Source: Bacteroidales bacterium
GTDB taxonomy: Bacteria > Bacteroidota > Bacteroidia > Bacteroidales > UBA932
Assembly (NCBI GenBank): GCA_017479265.1
Contig: JAFVCK010000019.1
Span: 1-33,157, forward strand
Direction: 5' to 3'
DNA length: 33,157 nucleotides
Shown here: one piece after another, positions 1-7,036 of the stretch
Layout of the letters: each line of letters opens with the position of its first letter
Position numbering within the stretch: position 1 is the stretch's first letter
Notes under the pieces: generated by a model
What the model was told of the DNA's origin: nothing
The model's input: the letters and a program-made list of their open reading frames with translations, nothing else
The model's database searches: none
Translations under genes and position numbers: made by a program

Positions 1-1
1 C

Positions 2-145
2 AAGCGCTCCGGCCACTCCATGGCTGAAAAACTCTGTGCAGAAATTGTTGCTGCATACAACAACGAAGGTGGTGCATTCAAACGTAAAGAGGATATTCAC
101 AAGATGGCAGAGGCCAACAAGGCATTCGCCCACTTCCGTTTCTAA
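2..145 (+). CDS. rpsG: 30S ribosomal protein S7, C-terminal end (partial)
   Basis: Only the last 47 codons are inside the window; the reading frame is open from base 2 to a TAA at 143-145. The translated tail carries the typical S7 ending, with [21 protein letters not shown] at the C-terminus (positions 80-142). S7 is a primary 16S rRNA-binding protein that organises the head of the 30S subunit. It is followed 15 bases later by fusA, which is the usual rpsL-rpsG-fusA order of the str operon, and this context makes the identification secure despite the truncation by the window edge. Confidence 0.93.
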   Translation, partial: KRSGHSMAEKLCAEIVAAYNNEGGAFKRKEDIHKMAEANKAFAHFRF

Positions 146-160
146 TCATCCCCATAAAGA

Positions 161-2284
161 ATGGCTAAGAGAGACCTTAAATACACCAGGAACATCGGTA
201 TCATCGCCCACATCGATGCCGGCAAGACCACCACGTCCGAGCGTATCCTTTATTATACGGGTAAAATCCACAGGATAGGCGAGGTTCACGAAGGTGGCGC
301 GACAATGGACTGGATGGTGCAGGAGCAGGAGAGAGGTATCACCATCACTTCTGCCGCCACCACCGCGTTCTGGCATTACAGGGACGATGTTTACCAGCTG
401 AACCTCATCGATACTCCCGGACACGTCGATTTCACCGTTGAGGTGGAGCGCGCGCTTCGCGTGCTTGACGGGACCGTGGCCACTTTCGATGCGGTAGGTC
501 GCGTACAGCCGCAGTCGGAGACAGTTTGGCGTCAGGCTGACAAGTTCGGAGTGCCGAAGATTGCCTACGTCAACAAGATGGACCGCGTCGGAGCGGACTT
601 CCTTGCCTGTGTCGAGGAGATCAAGACCAAGCTCGGAGCCACCGCCGTTCCCATCTCCCTCCCTATAGGTGCTGAGGACAAGTTCGTCGGCATCGTTGAC
701 CTCATCGGCCGCAAGGCCTTCGAGTATGAGGCTGACAATGAGGAACTTGTCAACTTCCACGAGATTCCCGTCCCTGCCGACATGGCGGATGAGGTGGAGC
801 TTTGGAGGGACAAGCTTGTAGAGGCTGCCGCCGAGTGTGACGATGCCCTTATGGAAAAGTACTTCGACGACCCCGACTCCGTCACGGAGGAGGAGATTAT
901 CGCAGCCATCCGCAAGGGTACCATCGCGATGAAGATTGTTCCTGCCACTTGTGGCTCTTCTTACAAGGACAAGGGTATCCAGTTCCTTCTGGATTCCGTT
1001 GCCCGCTATCTTCCTTCACCTCTGGACATCGCCCACGAAAAGGGTGTCAACAAGTTCACCGGCAAGGAGGAGGATATCGCTCCTGATGCCGCCAAGCCTT
1101 TCGTCGGACTGGTGTTCAAGATTGCCACCGACCCCTATGTGGGCCGCCTCGCATACGTGAGGGCTTATCAGGGCAAGCTTGATGCAGGCACATACGTGCT
1201 GAACACCCGTTCCGGCAAGAAAGAGCGCGTGGCCCGTCTGTACCAGATGCATTCCAACCATCAGAACCCTATCGAGTTCGTGGAGGCTGGCGACATCTGC
1301 GCAGCGGTCGGCTTCAAGGAGCTCCGTACCGGTGATACGATTTGCGCCGAGAGCTTCCCTGTGACTCTTGAGTCCATGGAGTTCCCCGACCCTGTCATCG
1401 GTATCGCGGTAGAACCCAAGACCCAGCAGGATCTTGACAAACTGGGCGTGGCTCTCGGCAAGCTTGCCGAGGAGGACCCGACCTTCACCGTCAAGTCCGA
1501 CGCTGAGACCGGCCAGACCGTTATCAGCGGCATGGGCGAGCTTCACCTGGACATCATCGTGGACCGTCTCCGCAGGGAGTTCGGCATCGAAATCAACCAG
1601 GGCGCTCCCCAGGTCAACTACAAGGAGGCTGTCACGGCTTCCGTGCAGTACAGGGAGCTCTTCCGCAAGCAGACCGGCGGCCGCGGCAAGTTCGCGGACA
1701 TCATTGTCGAAATCGGTCCTGCTGACGAAGGTGTCACGGGCCTGCAGTTCGACAACCAGGTCAAGGGAGGCAACGTGCCCAAGGAGTTCGTTCCCAGCGT
1801 ACAGAAGGGATTCGAGTCCGCAATGGCCAACGGTGTACTCGCCGGGTATGAGGTTCAGTCCCTGAAGGTTACGCTGCTCGACGGAAGCTACCATCCGGTG
1901 GATTCCGACCAGCTTTCCTTCGAGATTGCCGCCCGTCTGGCCTTCCGCCACGCCTGCCCCAAGTGCAAACCGGTCATTCTTGAGCCTATCATGAATCTGG
2001 AGGTGGTCACTCCGGAGGAGTATATGGGAGATATCGTCGGCGACCTGAACCGCCGCAGGGGACAGATAAGTGCAATGGATTCTACCGCCAACGGCGCAAG
2101 AATCATCAAGGCATTCGTTCCCCTTTCCGAGCAGTTCGGTTATGTCACCGTGCTGAGGACCCTGTCCTCGGGACGTGCCACGAGCACGATGAGCTTCGAC
2201 CACTATTCCGAAGTCCCCGCGAGCCTCGCGAAGGACATTATCGAGAAGAGCGGTTACCGCCATCTCGGTGACGACGACGTTTAA
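161..2284 (+). CDS. fusA: translation elongation factor G
   Basis: This 707-residue protein is a full-length EF-G, the GTPase that drives tRNA and mRNA translocation on the ribosome. The G1 P-loop AHIDAGKT lies at residues 16-23, the switch region carries RGITI near 58-62, G3 is DTPGHVD and G4 is NKMD near residue 138. Domain IV and V sequences continue to the end (for example GELHLDII and the C-terminal [10 protein letters not shown]). The ATG at 161 is preceded by an A-rich stretch rather than a strong Shine-Dalgarno, as is common in Bacteroidota. It lies between rpsG and rpsJ and is presumably cotranscribed with them. Its length and motifs fit the housekeeping copy. Confidence 0.97.
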   Translation: MAKRDLKYTRNIGIIAHIDAGKTTTSERILYYTGKIHRIGEVHEGGATMDWMVQEQERGITITSAATTAFWHYRDDVYQLNLIDTPGHVDFTVEVERALRVLDGTVATFDAVGRVQPQSETVWRQADKFGVPKIAYVNKMDRVGADFLACVEEIKTKLGATAVPISLPIGAEDKFVGIVDLIGRKAFEYEADNEELVNFHEIPVPADMADEVELWRDKLVEAAAECDDALMEKYFDDPDSVTEEEIIAAIRKGTIAMKIVPATCGSSYKDKGIQFLLDSVARYLPSPLDIAHEKGVNKFTGKEEDIAPDAAKPFVGLVFKIATDPYVGRLAYVRAYQGKLDAGTYVLNTRSGKKERVARLYQMHSNHQNPIEFVEAGDICAAVGFKELRTGDTICAESFPVTLESMEFPDPVIGIAVEPKTQQDLDKLGVALGKLAEEDPTFTVKSDAETGQTVISGMGELHLDIIVDRLRREFGIEINQGAPQVNYKEAVTASVQYRELFRKQTGGRGKFADIIVEIGPADEGVTGLQFDNQVKGGNVPKEFVPSVQKGFESAMANGVLAGYEVQSLKVTLLDGSYHPVDSDQLSFEIAARLAFRHACPKCKPVILEPIMNLEVVTPEEYMGDIVGDLNRRRGQISAMDSTANGARIIKAFVPLSEQFGYVTVLRTLSSGRATSTMSFDHYSEVPASLAKDIIEKSGYRHLGDDDV

Positions 2285-2311
2285 TGAAACTAATAAAAAT
2301 GTGTAATTGAT

Positions 2312-2617
2312 ATGAGTCAGAAAATCAGAATAAAACTCAAATCATTCGATCATATGCTGCTTGACAAGTCAGCAAAGAAGATCGCCGACACAGTGGCTTC
2401 TACCGGTGCAAAGGTTTGCGGACCTATTCCGCTTCCTACCCACAAGAAGATTTTCACTGTGAACCGCTCCACCTTCGTCAACAAGAAATCTCGCGAGCAG
2501 TTCGAGCTCAGCTCCTACTGCCGTCTTCTGGACATCGACGACAGCAATGCAAAGACAGTCGATGCTCTCATGAAGCTCGAGCTTCCTTCCGGTGTCGAGG
2601 TTGAGATCAAAGTGTGA
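2312..2617 (+). CDS. rpsJ: 30S ribosomal protein S10
   Basis: The 101-residue product is S10, a 30S head protein that also acts as NusE in transcription antitermination. Recognisable family segments include [20 protein letters not shown] near the N-terminus, the GPIPLPT loop in the middle, and a C-terminal [11 protein letters not shown]. It starts 27 bases after fusA, so it is probably the last gene of this str-type operon. It is not followed by rplC: a hairpin and a tRNA come next, which is unusual because rpsJ generally opens the S10 operon or runs straight into it. Confidence 0.95.
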   Translation: MSQKIRIKLKSFDHMLLDKSAKKIADTVASTGAKVCGPIPLPTHKKIFTVNRSTFVNKKSREQFELSSYCRLLDIDDSNAKTVDALMKLELPSGVEVEIKV

Positions 2618-2643
2618 GGCTGAGGCTCATTTTTGAGCCGCCT
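2617..2643 (+). terminator. hairpin after rpsJ, possible terminator or attenuator
   Basis: An inverted repeat GGCTCA (2624-2629) and TGAGCC (2634-2639) surrounds a T-rich loop, and outer arms AGGC (2617-2620) and GCCT (2640-2643) extend the stem around a 3-base bulge. It begins at the rpsJ stop codon. Only two or three T residues follow, so it is a weak intrinsic terminator at best, but its place at the end of the ribosomal operon fits a transcript end or mRNA-stabilising structure. Confidence 0.45.
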
Positions 2644-2669
2644 TTCAAGGATATTTGAAAATTTATCCG

Positions 2670-2677
2670 TATATTTG
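2670..2677 (+). promoter_or_regulatory. -7 promoter box for the CAT tRNA
   Basis: TATATTTG matches the Bacteroidota -7 consensus TAnnTTTG. I see no TTTG at the ideal 19-base spacing upstream; the nearest TTTG (2654-2657) is only 12 bases away. The box lies about 33 bases before the tRNA, so a short hairpin-containing leader is expected. Confidence 0.5.
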
Positions 2678-2704
2678 CAGCGCAGTTCAGCAAGGCTGCG
2701 CTGC
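2677..2704 (+). other. strong hairpin in the tRNA 5' leader
   Basis: GCAGCGCAG (2677-2685) and CTGCGCTGC (2696-2704) form a perfect 9-bp GC-rich inverted repeat with a 10-base loop. It starts at the last base of the -7 box and ends 5 bases before the mature tRNA 5' end. It could be part of the DNA control region or a precursor-tRNA leader structure read by RNase P. It has no T-run, so it is not an intrinsic terminator. Confidence 0.6.
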
Positions 2705-2709
2705 ACCTT

Positions 2710-2783
2710 GGTCCCTTAGCTCAGTTGGTTAGAGCATCTGACTCATAATCAGGGGGGCGCAGGATCATGCCCTGCAGGGACCA
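2710..2783 (+). tRNA. tRNA with CAT anticodon (Ile2 or elongator Met)
   Basis: A 74-base cloverleaf can be drawn: acceptor stem GGTCCCT/AGGGACC, D-stem GCTC/GAGC, anticodon stem TCTGA/TCAGG with loop CTCATAA, a 5-base variable loop, T-stem GCAGG/CCTGC and discriminator A. CCA is not encoded (the sequence continues CACAAA). The acceptor stem and TTAGCTCAG start resemble tRNA-Ile2, whose C34 is modified to lysidine, more than elongator tRNA-Met, but I cannot decide from sequence alone. The T-loop reads ATCATGC: A replaces the near-invariant T54 and T replaces A58, which is odd for a working tRNA. Confidence 0.88.
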
Positions 2784-2784
2784 C

Positions 2785-2815
2785 AAAAAAAGAAGGCTGG
2801 ATGCCTTCTTTTTTT
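2785..2815 (+). terminator. intrinsic terminator after the tRNA
   Basis: AGAAGGC (2791-2797) pairs with GCCTTCT (2803-2809) across a 5-base loop, extended by A-run/T-run pairing and followed by a T-tract to 2815. The A-run upstream makes it potentially bidirectional. It directly follows the tRNA 3' end. Confidence 0.85.
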
Positions 2816-2896
2816 GTAATCGGTCCCCGCAGGCCATGAATGGCTGCTTCACCCCCTGCACCCCCTCAAGGGGGATTTGCCCCGGAGGGGACCCCG

Positions 2897-2937
2897 GCAG
2901 GGACCACAAAAAGAAGGCTGAATGCCTTCTTTTTTTG
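2897..2937 (+). repeat. second copy of the tRNA 3' end plus terminator
   Basis: This stretch repeats 2774-2816 almost exactly: GCAGGGACCACA, an A-run, AGAAGGC, a 5-base loop, GCCTTCT and a T-tract. The differences are a two-base shorter A-run and one base in the loop. The upstream GGTCCC at 2822-2827 could pair with GGGACC at 2900-2905, as in an acceptor stem, but the sequence between (GC-rich, with CCCCCT/AGGGGG at 2861-2874) makes no cloverleaf that I can see. It is best read as a partial duplication or a decayed second tRNA that kept its terminator. Confidence 0.75.
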
Positions 2938-2944
2938 CATTCCT

Positions 2945-2959
2945 AAACAGCTTCTTAAT
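2945..2959 (+). repeat. 15-bp direct repeat, left copy
   Basis: AAACAGCTTCTTAAT occurs here and again, exactly, at 3425-3439. The two copies are 480 bases apart and bracket the promoter, the MNT gene and the HEPN remnant. They may mark the ends of a small inserted module or be a shared promoter-proximal element; a related AAACAACTTCTT lies at 5728-5738 near the fabG/ahcY promoters. Confidence 0.7.
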
Positions 2960-2970
2960 AACCCGCGTGT

Positions 2971-3001
2971 TTTGAAAAGATTGGAAACTTTTGTACTTTT
3001 G
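2971..3001 (+). promoter_or_regulatory. Bacteroidota-type promoter for the MNT gene
   Basis: TTTG (2971-2974) and TACTTTTG (2994-3001) are separated by exactly 19 bases, a full match to the TTTG-N19-TAnnTTTG pattern. Transcription would begin around 3008, so translation must start at the ATG at 3018 and not at the in-frame ATG at 2991, which overlaps the promoter. Confidence 0.8.
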
Positions 3002-3017
3002 CAAAAAGTCATATTGT

Positions 3018-3311
3018 ATGGATGCCAAAGTGCAAGGAATAATCAGTAACTATTTCAAATCCAAGCCTGTAGAAAAAGCTTGGGTGTTCGGTTCTTTCTC
3101 CCGTGGAGAAGAGACCCGCGATAGTGACGTGGATATCCTTGTCGTACTTTCTCCCGGTGCCCATATGGGATTGCAGTTTTTCGGAATGATTGTCGATCTG
3201 GAACAGCTTCTTGGCCGTTCCGTTGATCTTGTAATCGAGGGCAATCTGCTTCCATTTGCCAGTGAGAGTGCAGAAAGAGACAAAGTATTAGTCTATGAGA
3301 GAGCCAGTTAG
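3018..3311 (+). CDS. MNT-domain nucleotidyltransferase (MntA-like antitoxin)
   Basis: The 97-residue protein is a minimal nucleotidyltransferase. It has the signature GSFSRGEETRDSDVDILV (residues 26-43), in which the GS start and the DxD pair form the nucleotide and metal site. Proteins of this family pair with HEPN (DUF86) toxins; MntA of the HEPN/MNT systems polyadenylylates the HEPN partner to silence it. The start at 3018 is set by the promoter, since an in-frame ATG at 2991 would precede the expected transcript start. The 3' end overlaps by 17 bases the start of a HEPN-like reading frame, as expected for such an operon, but that partner is internally deleted. The remaining gene looks intact, so it may be an orphan antitoxin. 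Confidence 0.85.
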   Translation: MDAKVQGIISNYFKSKPVEKAWVFGSFSRGEETRDSDVDILVVLSPGAHMGLQFFGMIVDLEQLLGRSVDLVIEGNLLPFASESAERDKVLVYERAS

Positions 3312-3399
3312 AGACGCAGGACGATTGGAGCATATCCTTGAAGCCATCAAGAAAGACCTTCCCACGCTTAAAGCACAGGTGGAGTCTTATCTCCAATAA
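3295..3399 (+). pseudogene. HEPN/DUF86 toxin remnant with internal deletion
   Basis: A 34-codon frame opens with MREPVRDAGRLEHILEAI, which is the typical N-terminus of HEPN (DUF86) proteins, and goes directly to KKDLPTLKAQVESYLQ and a stop, which is their typical C-terminus. The middle of the domain, normally some 60-70 residues and including the RNase motif R-x4-6-H, is missing, apparently through an in-frame deletion. The ATG overlaps the end of the MNT gene by 17 bases, the usual arrangement. It cannot form a HEPN catalytic site. It was recognised from family knowledge without an alignment. Confidence 0.7.
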
Positions 3400-3424
3400 A
3401 GGTTTCTATCTTGACTCTCTCGCA

Positions 3425-3439
3425 AAACAGCTTCTTAAT
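3425..3439 (+). repeat. 15-bp direct repeat, right copy
   Basis: Exact second copy of AAACAGCTTCTTAAT (see 2945-2959), lying 8 bases before the aldolase start codon. Confidence 0.7.
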
Positions 3440-3447
3440 CAATACTT

Positions 3448-4113
3448 ATGGCAAAGTTCGGAAAAATAGAGACGTTGGAGATTATACGCCGCAGCGGCAT
3501 AGTCCCCGTGTATTACAACGCTGACATTCAGACATGCAAGAATGTCGTCAAGGCTTGCTGGAGCGGCGGCATACGCGCCTTTGAATTCACCAACAGGGGA
3601 GACGGAGCCTTCCGCATATTCGAGGCCCTGATTCCGTTCGTGCGCGAAGAATGCCCCGGAATGGCACTCGGAGCAGGTACGATTCTGGATGCTCCCACTG
3701 CCGCCATGTATATAGGAGCGGGCGCGGACTTCATTGTATCGCCTTGCACCAGCGCCGAAGTGGCTCGCCTTTGCAACCGTCGCTGCGTTCCTTATTGCCC
3801 CGGCTGCGGCACGGTCACGGAGATTGTAAATGCACTGGAACTCGGCTGCGACCTTATCAAGATATTCCCTGCCGGGACCGTCGGAGGCCCTGCTTTCGTG
3901 CGCAATGTCCTCGCTCCTCTTCCGAAACTCATGCTTATGGCAACAGGAGCCGTAGAGCCTACCCGGGAGAACCTTTCCGCGTGGGCCGCTTCCGGCGTTA
4001 CAGCCGTCGGCATGGGCTCGAAGCTGTTCCCAAAGGCGGCCATGGAGCAGGGCGACTGGGCTGCCGTTTCCGCCCTCTGCCGCTCCAGCCTCGAATGGTT
4101 CGGCAAAGCTTGA
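3448..4113 (+). CDS. eda: 2-dehydro-3-deoxyphosphogluconate aldolase (KDPG/KHG type)
   Basis: The 221-residue protein is a class I pyruvate aldolase that splits KDPG (or 4-hydroxy-2-oxoglutarate) into pyruvate and an aldehyde. The catalytic base glutamate is in FEFTNR (E46) and the Schiff-base lysine in LIKIFPA (K138), with a phosphate-binding GAGTI near 75-79. The length matches the family. No kdgK or edd gene is adjacent; the gene stands alone between the HEPN remnant and the convergent comF gene, whose stop is 8 bases away. Substrate preference (KDPG, KHG or 6-phospho-galactonate type) cannot be told from sequence. Confidence 0.88.
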   Translation: MAKFGKIETLEIIRRSGIVPVYYNADIQTCKNVVKACWSGGIRAFEFTNRGDGAFRIFEALIPFVREECPGMALGAGTILDAPTAAMYIGAGADFIVSPCTSAEVARLCNRRCVPYCPGCGTVTEIVNALELGCDLIKIFPAGTVGGPAFVRNVLAPLPKLMLMATGAVEPTRENLSAWAASGVTAVGMGSKLFPKAAMEQGDWAAVSALCRSSLEWFGKA

Positions 4114-4120
4114 AAACCGG

Positions 4121-4966
4121 CTACGGGGAGCCGACGAAGGCGAGGGTGGCGATGCTGATGCGTGCGGATTGAGGCGGGATGCCAAGCTCCGTAAAGGCCT
4201 CGCGAAGGGCATGGTGGCAGGCATTCAGCGTAGCCCCTGTCGTAAACACATCATCGATAAGCAACACGTTGATACGGCCCTCTGCTGAGCGCTGTAAATA
4301 ACTGGAAGAGAGTAGTTTGCGAAGCCTCCCCACATTCACCCCGAAAGCCCCGCGCACATTGGCGGCCTTTTGCTCGACGGAGAGCCTGGTCTGGGTGCGG
4401 GTGCGGCGCTTTCGCGAGAGTATATGCGTCTCCATGGGCACTCCGAGAGCCCCGGCCACAGCCTTCGCTATCACCTCGGCCTGATTGTATCCCCTCCGCC
4501 AGCGGCGAAGAGGATGAAGGGGCACAGGCATCACCACGGTCACATCTCCATACAGCGAGGAGTCGCGCCTTATTTCCTCCCCGAGAAGGGTGCCGAAAAA
4601 CCGCCCGGCAGCCACGTTACCCTTATACTTTATGCTCTGGGGAATGTTGCGGTAAGAAGAATTGGCATTGTAGAAAAACAGGGCCGCCGCCCTCTCGTAG
4701 GGCTCCCTCCATACAGCGCCGAGCGGGGCTTGCACGGCCTCCTCCCAGGCAGTCAAATCCCTCTGAATCATGGCATTGAAACGGTCAGCCATAGCATTGT
4801 GCTCCATGCTGAAATGCCATGTACGCGGCAAATCCTCCATGCACGGAAGGCACAGATGCTGCTCCCCGCGAAGCAGGGTCCTGCCGCAGACAAGACACTC
4901 GCGCGGCAAAAACAAATCTCCTACAGTCGTCAGAATTGCCCTTGCAGACAGCGGCCCTCTCAGCAC
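4121..4966 (-). CDS. comF: ComF family phosphoribosyltransferase-like protein
   Basis: This 281-residue protein has the full ComF layout. An N-terminal zinc-ribbon has two CxxC pairs (C24/C27 and C39/C42). Then come PVPLHP (147-152), RRGYNQAE (157-164), the TQTRLS stretch at 191-196 with NVRGAF following at 203-208, and the PRPP-binding loop VLLIDDVFTTGAT (234-246). ComF proteins are associated with natural transformation, probably in single-stranded DNA handling, though many bacteria keep one without known competence. The start codon overlaps the end of fabG by 7 bases, so both are read from the fabG promoter. It converges on eda, with a small CGGCT/AGCCG hairpin (4118-4133) at the junction. 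Confidence 0.88.
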   Translation of the reverse strand: MLRGPLSARAILTTVGDLFLPRECLVCGRTLLRGEQHLCLPCMEDLPRTWHFSMEHNAMADRFNAMIQRDLTAWEEAVQAPLGAVWREPYERAAALFFYNANSSYRNIPQSIKYKGNVAAGRFFGTLLGEEIRRDSSLYGDVTVVMPVPLHPLRRWRRGYNQAEVIAKAVAGALGVPMETHILSRKRRTRTQTRLSVEQKAANVRGAFGVNVGRLRKLLSSSYLQRSAEGRINVLLIDDVFTTGATLNACHHALREAFTELGIPPQSARISIATLAFVGSP

Positions 4967-5697
4967 GCCATTCCTCCGCAGACATTGATAACCTGCCCGC
5001 TCACGTATGACGACAGGTCGCTCGCGAGGAACAGCGCCACATTGGCCACATCCTCCACCGTGCCGCCGCGACGCAGCGGAATGGTCTTGATCCAGGCGGC
5101 CCGCACATCCTCAGGCATGGCGGCGGTCATATCGGAAATGATGAAGCCCGGCGCGATGCAATTGGCCCTTATGCCGCGCGGACCCATTTCCTTGGCTATG
5201 GACTTGGCCAGACCTATGAGCCCGGCCTTCGAAGCGGAATAGTTGCACTGTCCGGCGTTGCCCGCTTCCCCAACGACGGAAGACATGTTGATGATGCTGC
5301 CCCCTCTTTGGCGGGCCATCACCGGCGTCACGGCGTGAATGAAATTGAACGCGGACTTGAGGTTGACGTTCAGCACGGCATCCCACTGGCTCTCTTCCAT
5401 GCGAAGCATGAGGGTGTCGCGCGTGATGCCGGCATTGTTGACGAGAATGTCTATGCGTCCGAAATCCTCCATGACCCGGGATACGGTGCAATGTGCATCG
5501 TCAAAGGACGAAGCATCTGACTGATAAGCCTTTACCTTTACCCCAAGAGCGGCGATTTCGTCCACCGTCTCCTGAGAAACCACCAGATCCGTAAATGCTA
5601 TGTCCGCTCCCTCGGCGGCATAGCGCAGGGCGATGGCCTTGCCTATCCCCCTCGATGCGCCTGTAATAAGCGCTGTTTTTCCATCTAAAAGTCCCAT
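4960..5697 (-). CDS. fabG: 3-oxoacyl-ACP reductase
   Basis: The 245-residue product is a classical short-chain dehydrogenase and fits FabG, the NADPH-dependent reductase of fatty-acid elongation. It has the cofactor motif GASRGIG (13-19), NNAG (87-90), catalytic Ser140, and YSASK with Tyr153 and Lys157. The region ITRDTLMLRM following NNAG is characteristic of FabG rather than other SDRs. The gene is read leftward from a promoter overlapping that of ahcY and runs into comF with a 7-base overlap. No other fatty-acid genes are adjacent, so another SDR role is possible but less likely. Confidence 0.9.
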   Translation of the reverse strand: MGLLDGKTALITGASRGIGKAIALRYAAEGADIAFTDLVVSQETVDEIAALGVKVKAYQSDASSFDDAHCTVSRVMEDFGRIDILVNNAGITRDTLMLRMEESQWDAVLNVNLKSAFNFIHAVTPVMARQRGGSIINMSSVVGEAGNAGQCNYSASKAGLIGLAKSIAKEMGPRGIRANCIAPGFIISDMTAAMPEDVRAAWIKTIPLRRGGTVEDVANVALFLASDLSSYVSGQVINVCGGMAC

Positions 5698-5736
5698 TCG
5701 AACTAAAAATATCTGGAGCCGAATTTAAACAACTTC

Positions 5737-5768
5737 TTGGCAAATTTAACCTTTATTGGCTATCTTTG
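5737..5768 (+). promoter_or_regulatory. promoter for the ahcY operon
   Basis: TTGG (5737-5740) and TATCTTTG (5761-5768) are spaced by 20 bases, close to TTTG-N19-TAnnTTTG. The predicted start lies about 20 bases before the ahcY ATG at 5795. Confidence 0.7.
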
Positions 5769-5772
5769 CAAA
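5741..5772 (-). promoter_or_regulatory. divergent promoter for fabG-comF
   Basis: Read on the minus strand, TTTG (5772-5769) and TAAATTTG (5748-5741) are spaced by 20 bases. The element overlaps almost entirely with the forward ahcY promoter, so the two polymerases should exclude each other. The fabG start is about 40 bases downstream. Confidence 0.65.
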
Positions 5773-5794
5773 TAATTATCAATAGAATTCCGAG

Positions 5795-7036
5795 ATGTCT
5801 GAAATAAGAAATGAAGGCCTTTGGGAAAGCGGTGAACTCAAGATAGAATGGGTCCGCCGCCACATGCCCTTGCTGGATGCACTGGACAAAGAATTCCGCC
5901 GCACCAGGCCCTTCGAAGGCCTCAAGATAGCCCTCTCCGTCCATCTGGAAGCCAAGACCGCCCACCTTTGCGAAGTGCTCGCCGGCGGAGGTGCCAAGAT
6001 GTACATAACGGGCAGCAACCCTCTCTCCACCCAGGACGACATAGCCGCCGCGCTTGTGCATCAGGGACTCAACGTCTTTGCCCTGCACGGAGCCACCCGG
6101 GAGGAATACGAAAGGGGGATACGCAGCGTGATTGAAGCCGGTCCCAACATAATAATCGACGATGGAGGCGACCTTGTAAACATGATACACACCAATTACA
6201 AGGAACTGATACCCAACGTCATAGGCGGATGTGAAGAGACCACCACGGGCATTCTGCGCCTTCGCGCCATGGACCGCGCCGGAGAGCTCAGGTTCCCCAT
6301 GATGCTGGTCAACGACGCCGCCTGCAAGCACTTCTTCGACAACCGCTACGGCACAGGCCAGTCGGTATGGGACGGCATCAACCGCACCACCAACCTCATC
6401 GTGGCCGGCAAGACCGTCGTCGTAGCCGGATACGGATGGTGCGGCAAGGGAGTCGCCATGAGAGCCAAGGGCCAGGGCGCCGACGTAATAGTCACGGAGG
6501 TGGACCCGGTCAAGGCCATAGAAGCGGTCATGGACGGATACAGGGTCATGACCATGACACAGGCTGCACCCCAGGGCGACGTGTTCGTCACGGTGACAGG
6601 CTGCGAAGGCGTTGTCACCATGGAGCATTTCCGCCTCATGAAAGACGGCGCAATATGCTGTAACGCAGGACATTTCGACGTTGAGGTGGATATGGCGGGC
6701 CTGAGGGCCGCGGCCATAAAGGAAAGCCCGGCCAGAAACAACATAACGGCCTATACCCTCCCCGGAGGCAAGGTGATATACGTGCTGGCCGAAGGCCGTC
6801 TGGTGAACCTTGCGGCAGGAGACGGCCACCCCGCTGAAATCATGGACATGTCCTTCGCCATCCAGGCCCTGAGCGCCAAATATCTGGTCGCCCACAGGGA
6901 CAGCCTCCCCGGAATGCTCAACGAAGTACCTGCCGAAATAGACAGGGAAGTGGCCTCCAAACTGCTGGAATACAGAGGAATACAAATAGATAAACTCACT
7001 GACGAACAGTACTCATACCTGTACGGAGAACTATGA
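5795..7036 (+). CDS. ahcY: adenosylhomocysteinase, short form
   Basis: The 413-residue enzyme hydrolyses S-adenosylhomocysteine to adenosine and homocysteine, clearing the product inhibitor of methyltransferases. The substrate region CEETTTG (146-152), the catalytic pair in NDAACKHFFDNRYGTG (K178, D182) and the NAD-binding GYGWCGKG (212-219) are all present. It lacks the roughly 40-residue insertion of the long bacterial and eukaryotic form and ends DEQYSYLYGEL instead of the KPDHYRY-type C-terminus, so it resembles the archaeal/Thermotoga-type enzyme. It is the first gene of a compact operon, and its stop overlaps the nhaA start (ATGA). Confidence 0.93.
   Translation: MSEIRNEGLWESGELKIEWVRRHMPLLDALDKEFRRTRPFEGLKIALSVHLEAKTAHLCEVLAGGGAKMYITGSNPLSTQDDIAAALVHQGLNVFALHGATREEYERGIRSVIEAGPNIIIDDGGDLVNMIHTNYKELIPNVIGGCEETTTGILRLRAMDRAGELRFPMMLVNDAACKHFFDNRYGTGQSVWDGINRTTNLIVAGKTVVVAGYGWCGKGVAMRAKGQGADVIVTEVDPVKAIEAVMDGYRVMTMTQAAPQGDVFVTVTGCEGVVTMEHFRLMKDGAICCNAGHFDVEVDMAGLRAAAIKESPARNNITAYTLPGGKVIYVLAEGRLVNLAAGDGHPAEIMDMSFAIQALSAKYLVAHRDSLPGMLNEVPAEIDREVASKLLEYRGIQIDKLTDEQYSYLYGEL

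Noticed and set aside
1016-2263. Long minus-strand open frame (415 codons) across fusA
   Set aside because: It is the antisense shadow of a highly expressed, codon-biased gene and has no recognisable protein features.
2991-3017. Earlier ATG for the MNT gene
   Set aside because: It lies within the promoter, before the expected transcript start.
5753-6985. Minus-strand open frame (410 codons) across ahcY
   Set aside because: It mirrors the strongly biased third positions of ahcY; the forward frame is an unmistakable enzyme.
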